Origin: Bacteroidales bacterium Bact_20
Lineage (GTDB): Bacteria > Bacteroidota > Bacteroidia > Bacteroidales > DTU049
Direction of reading: 5' to 3'
NCBI GenBank assembly: GCA_001603615.1
Contig: LUZL01000143.1
Location: 1 to 10,986 of the forward strand
DNA: 10,986 nt
In this document: positions 6,768-10,986 of the stretch, in pieces
Layout: the number at the start of each line of letters is the position of its first letter
Numbering within the stretch: position 1 is the stretch's first letter
Program-made: the position numbers and the translations under genes
The notes under the pieces: generated by a model
What the model saw: the letters and a program-made list of their open reading frames with translations, nothing else
What the model was told of the DNA's origin: nothing
Databases searched by the model: none

Positions 6768-8321
6768 ATGAATCAAGTTAGAATTTTGTGGGTAGATGAT
6801 GAGATAGATTATCTGAAACCACATATTAAATTTCTAGAAGACAAAGGTTATATAGTATATACAGCTACTAATAGCTCTGACGCTATAGATATGTTAAAAA
6901 AAGAGAACTTTGACATATTATTTTTAGATGAAAATATGCCAGGAATGGGAGGACTAGCAATGCTAGAGCATGCTAGAAATCTAAACATATCCATTCCAGT
7001 AGTCATGATTACTAAACATCAAGAAGAGCATCTGATGGAGGAGGCACTAGCCAATAGAATTACAGATTTTTTGATAAAACCAGTTAATCCTTCTCAAATC
7101 CTTTTGACTCTGAAAAAAGTCTTAGATGAAAAAGATATTTTAAAAAAGAAACTTATTGACGATTTTCAAAAGGATTATCGTGACTTAATAAGCAATCTAA
7201 CTCCCTCTATGTCTATAGAAGAATGGAAAAATACTTATAAAAAAATTGTTGACTACGAGGTAAAATTTCAATCATTAGCTGAAACTATCTTTAACGATAC
7301 TATTATTGCATTAAAAGAAGAAGCTAATGATATTTTTGCAAAATATTTTATACAAAATTATCCAAACTGGTTAAAAGATTCTGAAAGTCAGACTATTACT
7401 CTTTCTCATAATTTATTAAAACAAAATTTATTTCCATATTTAAATGAACAATCACATGTTTTATTTATTTTGATAGATAACTTGCGTTATGATCAATGGG
7501 TAATGTTTAAACCTGTTTTTGAAGAATATTTCCAGATTATAAATGAAGATTTATATTGTAGTATTTTACCTACTACTACTGAGTATGCTCGTAATAGTTT
7601 ATTTAGTGGCTTACTACCTAATGGTATTGCTCAGCTTTATCCTAATTTACTAGAAGGAGATGAAGATATTAGTTCAAAAAATCAATTTGAGGATGAATTA
7701 TTTCTCAATTACTTAAAAAGATATGGGAAAAATTTAAAAGTTAATTTTTTTAAAGTTCTTCATCCACCTATGGCTCAAAGGTATATAAAATCTATAAATG
7801 AGCTAAAAGATAATAATGTAAATGTATTAGTATATAACTTTATAGACACTTTCGCTCATGCAAAAACAGAGGTTGAGCTTGTGAAAGAATTAGCTAAGGA
7901 TGAGGTCTCATATAGGGCAGTTACCTATAACTGGTTTATTCATAGCATTTTATTAGACGTTATTCGTTGGGCTGCTGATAATAAATTTTCTGTATTTTTA
8001 ACTACTGACCATGGTTCTGTGCAAATAAAAAATCCAATAAAGATAATAGGAGATAGAGAAACTAATACTAATTTAAGATTTAAAACTGGTAAAAATCTTT
8101 CTGTAGATGATAAAAAAGTATTTAGAGTTCGCCAACCAGGTCAGTTAGGACTACCTATCCAGAATGTAAGTGATTCATATGTTTTTGCCCTTAGATATGA
8201 TTTCTTTGTTTATCCTAATAACTATCAATACTATTCAAAATATTTCGCTGATAGTTTTCAGCATGGCGGTATATCTCTAGAGGAAAATTTAGTACCATAT
8301 GCTTATATGATTCCTAAATAA
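6768..8321 (+). CDS. porX: PorX-type response regulator with PglZ phosphodiesterase domain; type IX secretion regulator
   Basis: The 517-residue protein has a receiver domain (about 4-120) with the full set of residues: acidic pair Asp10-Asp11, phosphoacceptor Asp54 in LFLDENMPGMGG, Thr82 and Lys104 (LIKPVNP). A helical linker (about 121-225) precedes a PglZ domain of the alkaline phosphatase superfamily (about 229-517). Its likely metal ligands and nucleophile are visible: Asp237 (LIDNLRYDQW), the Thr269-Thr271/Glu272 cluster (LPTTTEYARNS), Asp360 and His364 (NFIDTFAH), Asp414-His415 (TTDHGS) and His499 (FQHGG). In Porphyromonas and Flavobacterium, PorX is phosphorylated by PorY, binds zinc, cleaves oligonucleotides and controls type IX secretion genes, partly through SigP. 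Length and all key residues are intact, so it should be active. It lacks a DNA-binding domain. The histidine kinase is not in the window. The next gene, convergent, encodes a probable type IX substrate. Confidence 0.95.
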   Translation: MNQVRILWVDDEIDYLKPHIKFLEDKGYIVYTATNSSDAIDMLKKENFDILFLDENMPGMGGLAMLEHARNLNISIPVVMITKHQEEHLMEEALANRITDFLIKPVNPSQILLTLKKVLDEKDILKKKLIDDFQKDYRDLISNLTPSMSIEEWKNTYKKIVDYEVKFQSLAETIFNDTIIALKEEANDIFAKYFIQNYPNWLKDSESQTITLSHNLLKQNLFPYLNEQSHVLFILIDNLRYDQWVMFKPVFEEYFQIINEDLYCSILPTTTEYARNSLFSGLLPNGIAQLYPNLLEGDEDISSKNQFEDELFLNYLKRYGKNLKVNFFKVLHPPMAQRYIKSINELKDNNVNVLVYNFIDTFAHAKTEVELVKELAKDEVSYRAVTYNWFIHSILLDVIRWAADNKFSVFLTTDHGSVQIKNPIKIIGDRETNTNLRFKTGKNLSVDDKKVFRVRQPGQLGLPIQNVSDSYVFALRYDFFVYPNNYQYYSKYFADSFQHGGISLEENLVPYAYMIPK

Positions 8322-8341
8322 TAGTTTTATAGAATAAATTT

Positions 8342-10986
8342 TTACCTAACTAGAATTACTACGCCATATTTTTCAGTTTTCAAATTTTCCTCATTCAAAT
8401 ATTTTATATAGTATGTATATACACCTGGTTCACACTTTTCTCCATTAAATTTGCCATCCCATCCATGGCCAATTTCTGTAGTATAAAATAGCATTTTACC
8501 CCATCTGTCATGAATTCTAAATTCGTAATATTTAGAGGATAAATTTTGAGCTTTAGGCATAAAAATATCATTGATGCCGTCACCATCTGGTGTGAAAGCT
8601 GTAGGCATATAAAATGTATTTATATCATCCACAACGATTGATTTATAAGTAGTATCCATGCATCCATATTCAGTAGTTATGTATAGCGTGACAACATATA
8701 TGCCAGTATCACTATAGCTATGAAAAGGGTTAGTTTCATTACTTAAGTTTTCGTCGCCGAAATCCCAAATTGAATTATGAGTATTATCAGAATTATTCAA
8801 AAAATGTACGAAATTATTAGCAATATCAACTATTTCTGGTAAATATGAAAAATCAGCATTAGGTTTTGGATAAACGATTACATTAGTATTCTGAGAATTT
8901 ACGCACCCATGAACAGAAGTAACTTCACAGCTAATATTATATGTTCCACCATTTGTGTACAAATGTTGATTATATTTATTAGTGCTATATGTACCATCAC
9001 CAAAATTCCAGAAATAGGTCTGTCCTTGATTAGGACTGATTTCTTTAGCAGAAATTAATAATGGTTGGCACCCTTTATTTGGAGAAATAACAATATTAAC
9101 TGGTGGTAAAGGATAAAGCTCTATTAATGTGAAATTTAATGTAGTATCGCAACCTTCTGTATCGCTAACAGTTACACTATAGTTACCAGCTACTAGATTG
9201 TCATTAATAGGTCCAGAAGCATTATTTGTCCATAAATAATTATAAGGCGGATGCCCACCATTCGTAGTGAGTACAATACTACCATCATTACCTCCTTCAC
9301 AGGTGATATTGCTGACAAATGGATTAACAATTATTGGAGGATATAAATTTATAAGCTCAGTTGAATCGAAAATATAACAATCATTCTGGTCATAAACAGT
9401 TACATAATACCATCCTGCTGGTAAGTTATTGAGGGTATTTGTATTGTTATTAGTCGTTATAGTATCACCAGTAGACCATGCATAAATATATGGAGGACGT
9501 CCTCCGCTGACATTTATAGTTATACTACCTGTACTATCGCCATAGCAAGCAATCTGATGTACTACTAAATCTTCTTCAGTAAGACTAGGACAATTAGTAT
9601 TCATAGTAATAGAAGGGAACACTGTATCATTAAAACCAGCTAATTCCCATGTTTCATTGAACCATGTAATAGGTATATGACCTAAAGGAAAAGTTTGTGA
9701 AAATAATGGTCCAATGTGAATGCTGAGTCTAGTTGGCTGTAATATCATATTATTTAAAATTGTAGGTATGATGCAAACGGTACTATCTATAGAAGTAGAA
9801 TCCTCAGCAGGTATATCTATACATAAATCAGGTATTATATCAAAAATTTGAGATCTTCTTAGATTAATATCTATCCAAAATTCTAATGCACTAATAGTGA
9901 AATCGAAACTTATGCTGTCAAAAGTATGATTAGTAAAGTCATTTGTTAAACTATGCATCACACCGATATCCATACTAGGGAAGTCTCTACAAGGCCACTT
10001 GAAATGTAAATCATGGCAGGCCTGAAACTCAATTTCATTACCTATATCTTCGTCTATTACAGCATTATTAGCAGTAGGATCTGTAATGAAATATTCTACT
10101 GGAGTAGGCAGAGATAGATTATTCCATACTTTGGGTTCAAATGAAAATTCTTGTATCATAGTACTTTTAATAGTGAAATAAGCATTTAATAAACTATATT
10201 GAATATGTACAATAGAGATGTCAAAACTTCCATTTAGTAATGAGAGAAATTGTTGAATTGCAGGTCCAGTAGGTGGTGGTATAAACCCAGCAATAGTAGC
10301 TAATAAATCAATGACATTGATATCTAACCTTATCCAGGTACAATCGCCCTTAGCTTGTAAATTTTGTTCGCAATCATTAACAATATCTTTCCAATCATGA
10401 GTTTCTACATAAGGTAGAGTTATACTACCAGTAAGGCCAATACTGGGAACATTAAAAACTATAGGTAACACCTGATTATGACATATTGTTATCGGTGGGA
10501 AAGATGTGGGATCCATACATGGATAACTAAAAACCCCTGTGATGCTATTTAGCTCTAGTATTGGTATGGTGTCATAAGGAATATTTACGTCTATAATACT
10601 AACATCAAAACATGAATATGCACATATGGTGGCATCTAAATTTAAATTAAAACCAAAATCTAAATATAATCCAATTACTCCAGCACTAGGGAAATGAGTA
10701 TTTAGATTCCACCCACTCCTAATATCATATTCTGACAAAATTGATACAGTATCACCTGGACAAAAGGAATTATTTTGTGGCACAGTCATTCTAATTCTCA
10801 CAGGATAATCTACATCTACGTAGCCTGTAGTGAAACCATGTATTCCTAGATGACTACCTAATCTAAACCAAGCGTCTAAATCTAACTCTGCACCCCATTC
10901 TCCCAAAAAACCTAAATCTGCTATGCTACCAATAGTCGTATTGTATGGTCCAAATTGTACATCAAAAAAATTGATATCTTGATCCA
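8342..10986 (-). CDS. Large secreted PKD/SprB-repeat protein with type IX type B (CHU_C) sorting domain, 5' end outside the window
   Basis: The frame stays open to the right edge (880 codons seen), so the true start and signal peptide lie outside. A TTG at 10904-10906 is not the start, since coherent coding sequence continues upstream (SIADLGF before LGEWGAELDLD). About 9590-10986 encodes a beta-rich, cysteine-containing region that I do not recognise. Two SprB-like repeats follow (about 9335-9575 and 9110-9325), with the motifs ACYGDSTGSI...GG.PPYIYAWS and TCEGGNDGSI...GGHPPYNYLW, each ending in a YSVTV/YYVTV strand and a cysteine. Next come two PKD domains (about 8865-9090 with WNFGDG; 8625-8860 with WDFGD). 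Last is a CHU_C domain (about 8345-8615) with FYMPTAFTPDGDGINDIF, FRIHDRWG, GWDGKFNGE, PGVYTYYIKY and YGVVILVR. This type B C-terminal domain directs export by the type IX system and usually surface attachment with a PorP/SprF partner. No such partner is encoded beside it here. A cell-surface adhesin role is inferred. Confidence 0.9.
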   Translation of the reverse strand, partial: DQDINFFDVQFGPYNTTIGSIADLGFLGEWGAELDLDAWFRLGSHLGIHGFTTGYVDVDYPVRIRMTVPQNNSFCPGDTVSILSEYDIRSGWNLNTHFPSAGVIGLYLDFGFNLNLDATICAYSCFDVSIIDVNIPYDTIPILELNSITGVFSYPCMDPTSFPPITICHNQVLPIVFNVPSIGLTGSITLPYVETHDWKDIVNDCEQNLQAKGDCTWIRLDINVIDLLATIAGFIPPPTGPAIQQFLSLLNGSFDISIVHIQYSLLNAYFTIKSTMIQEFSFEPKVWNNLSLPTPVEYFITDPTANNAVIDEDIGNEIEFQACHDLHFKWPCRDFPSMDIGVMHSLTNDFTNHTFDSISFDFTISALEFWIDINLRRSQIFDIIPDLCIDIPAEDSTSIDSTVCIIPTILNNMILQPTRLSIHIGPLFSQTFPLGHIPITWFNETWELAGFNDTVFPSITMNTNCPSLTEEDLVVHQIACYGDSTGSITINVSGGRPPYIYAWSTGDTITTNNNTNTLNNLPAGWYYVTVYDQNDCYIFDSTELINLYPPIIVNPFVSNITCEGGNDGSIVLTTNGGHPPYNYLWTNNASGPINDNLVAGNYSVTVSDTEGCDTTLNFTLIELYPLPPVNIVISPNKGCQPLLISAKEISPNQGQTYFWNFGDGTYSTNKYNQHLYTNGGTYNISCEVTSVHGCVNSQNTNVIVYPKPNADFSYLPEIVDIANNFVHFLNNSDNTHNSIWDFGDENLSNETNPFHSYSDTGIYVVTLYITTEYGCMDTTYKSIVVDDINTFYMPTAFTPDGDGINDIFMPKAQNLSSKYYEFRIHDRWGKMLFYTTEIGHGWDGKFNGEKCEPGVYTYYIKYLNEENLKTEKYGVVILVR

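Noticed and set aside
6768..8321. A PglZ domain, which could signal a BREX or Pgl phage-defence system.
   Set aside because: It is fused to a complete receiver domain in the PorX architecture and length, and no BREX partner (BrxC, PglX, BrxL, BrxA) is nearby.
8404..8586. A 60-codon minus-strand frame inside the CHU_C domain region.
   Set aside because: It overlaps the conserved sorting domain in another frame and resembles no known protein.
8342..10906. Start of the CHU_C protein at the TTG at 10904-10906.
   Set aside because: The frame continues without a stop to the window edge with plausible coding sequence, and no signal peptide follows the TTG, which a secreted protein would need.

Overview
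The window is very AT-rich and carries several marks of the phylum Bacteroidota. These are a PorX-type response regulator (receiver domain plus PglZ domain), a large protein ending in a type IX secretion type B (CHU_C / gliding-motility-associated) C-terminal domain, a DUF4292 lipoprotein paired with a TPR lipoprotein, and TAnnTTTG promoter elements in place of a -35/-10 pair. No Shine-Dalgarno-like sequence was seen ahead of the starts that were inspected, which also fits the phylum. Genus and species cannot be assigned from this sequence.

Layout. 66-947 (-) is a DMT/EamA permease, divergent from a two-gene lipoprotein operon at 1104-3694 (+): a TPR lipoprotein followed by a DUF4292 (LolB-like) lipoprotein. 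A perfect palindrome with flanking A and T runs (about 3723-3757) forms a terminator shared with the convergent operon 5269-3793 (-), which encodes an HD-domain phosphohydrolase and a tandem universal stress protein. Back-to-back promoters at 5298-5305 (-) and 5331-5338 (+) separate this operon from an isoprenylcysteine-methyltransferase-like membrane protein at 5360-6096 (+). That gene is interrupted by an apparent -1 frameshift at a run of seven T. Next come a small lipoprotein with two C-terminal membrane helices (6181-6729, +) and porX (6768-8321, +), which probably share one transcript. From 8342 to the right edge, on the minus strand and convergent with porX, lies a 5'-truncated gene for a large secreted protein with two SprB-like repeats, two PKD domains and a type B sorting domain.

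Functional picture. The right half combines a regulator of the type IX secretion system (PorX) with a probable substrate of that system (CHU_C protein). The left half encodes outer-membrane lipoprotein biogenesis or envelope factors and nucleotide-binding or nucleotide-hydrolysing housekeeping proteins. I see no CRISPR array, mobile element, rRNA, tRNA or defence island. No gene-free stretch exceeds 160 bases. The most unusual observation is the in-frame slippery heptamer that splits the methyltransferase-like gene. It may be a mutation, a homopolymer sequencing error or, less likely, a recoding site.
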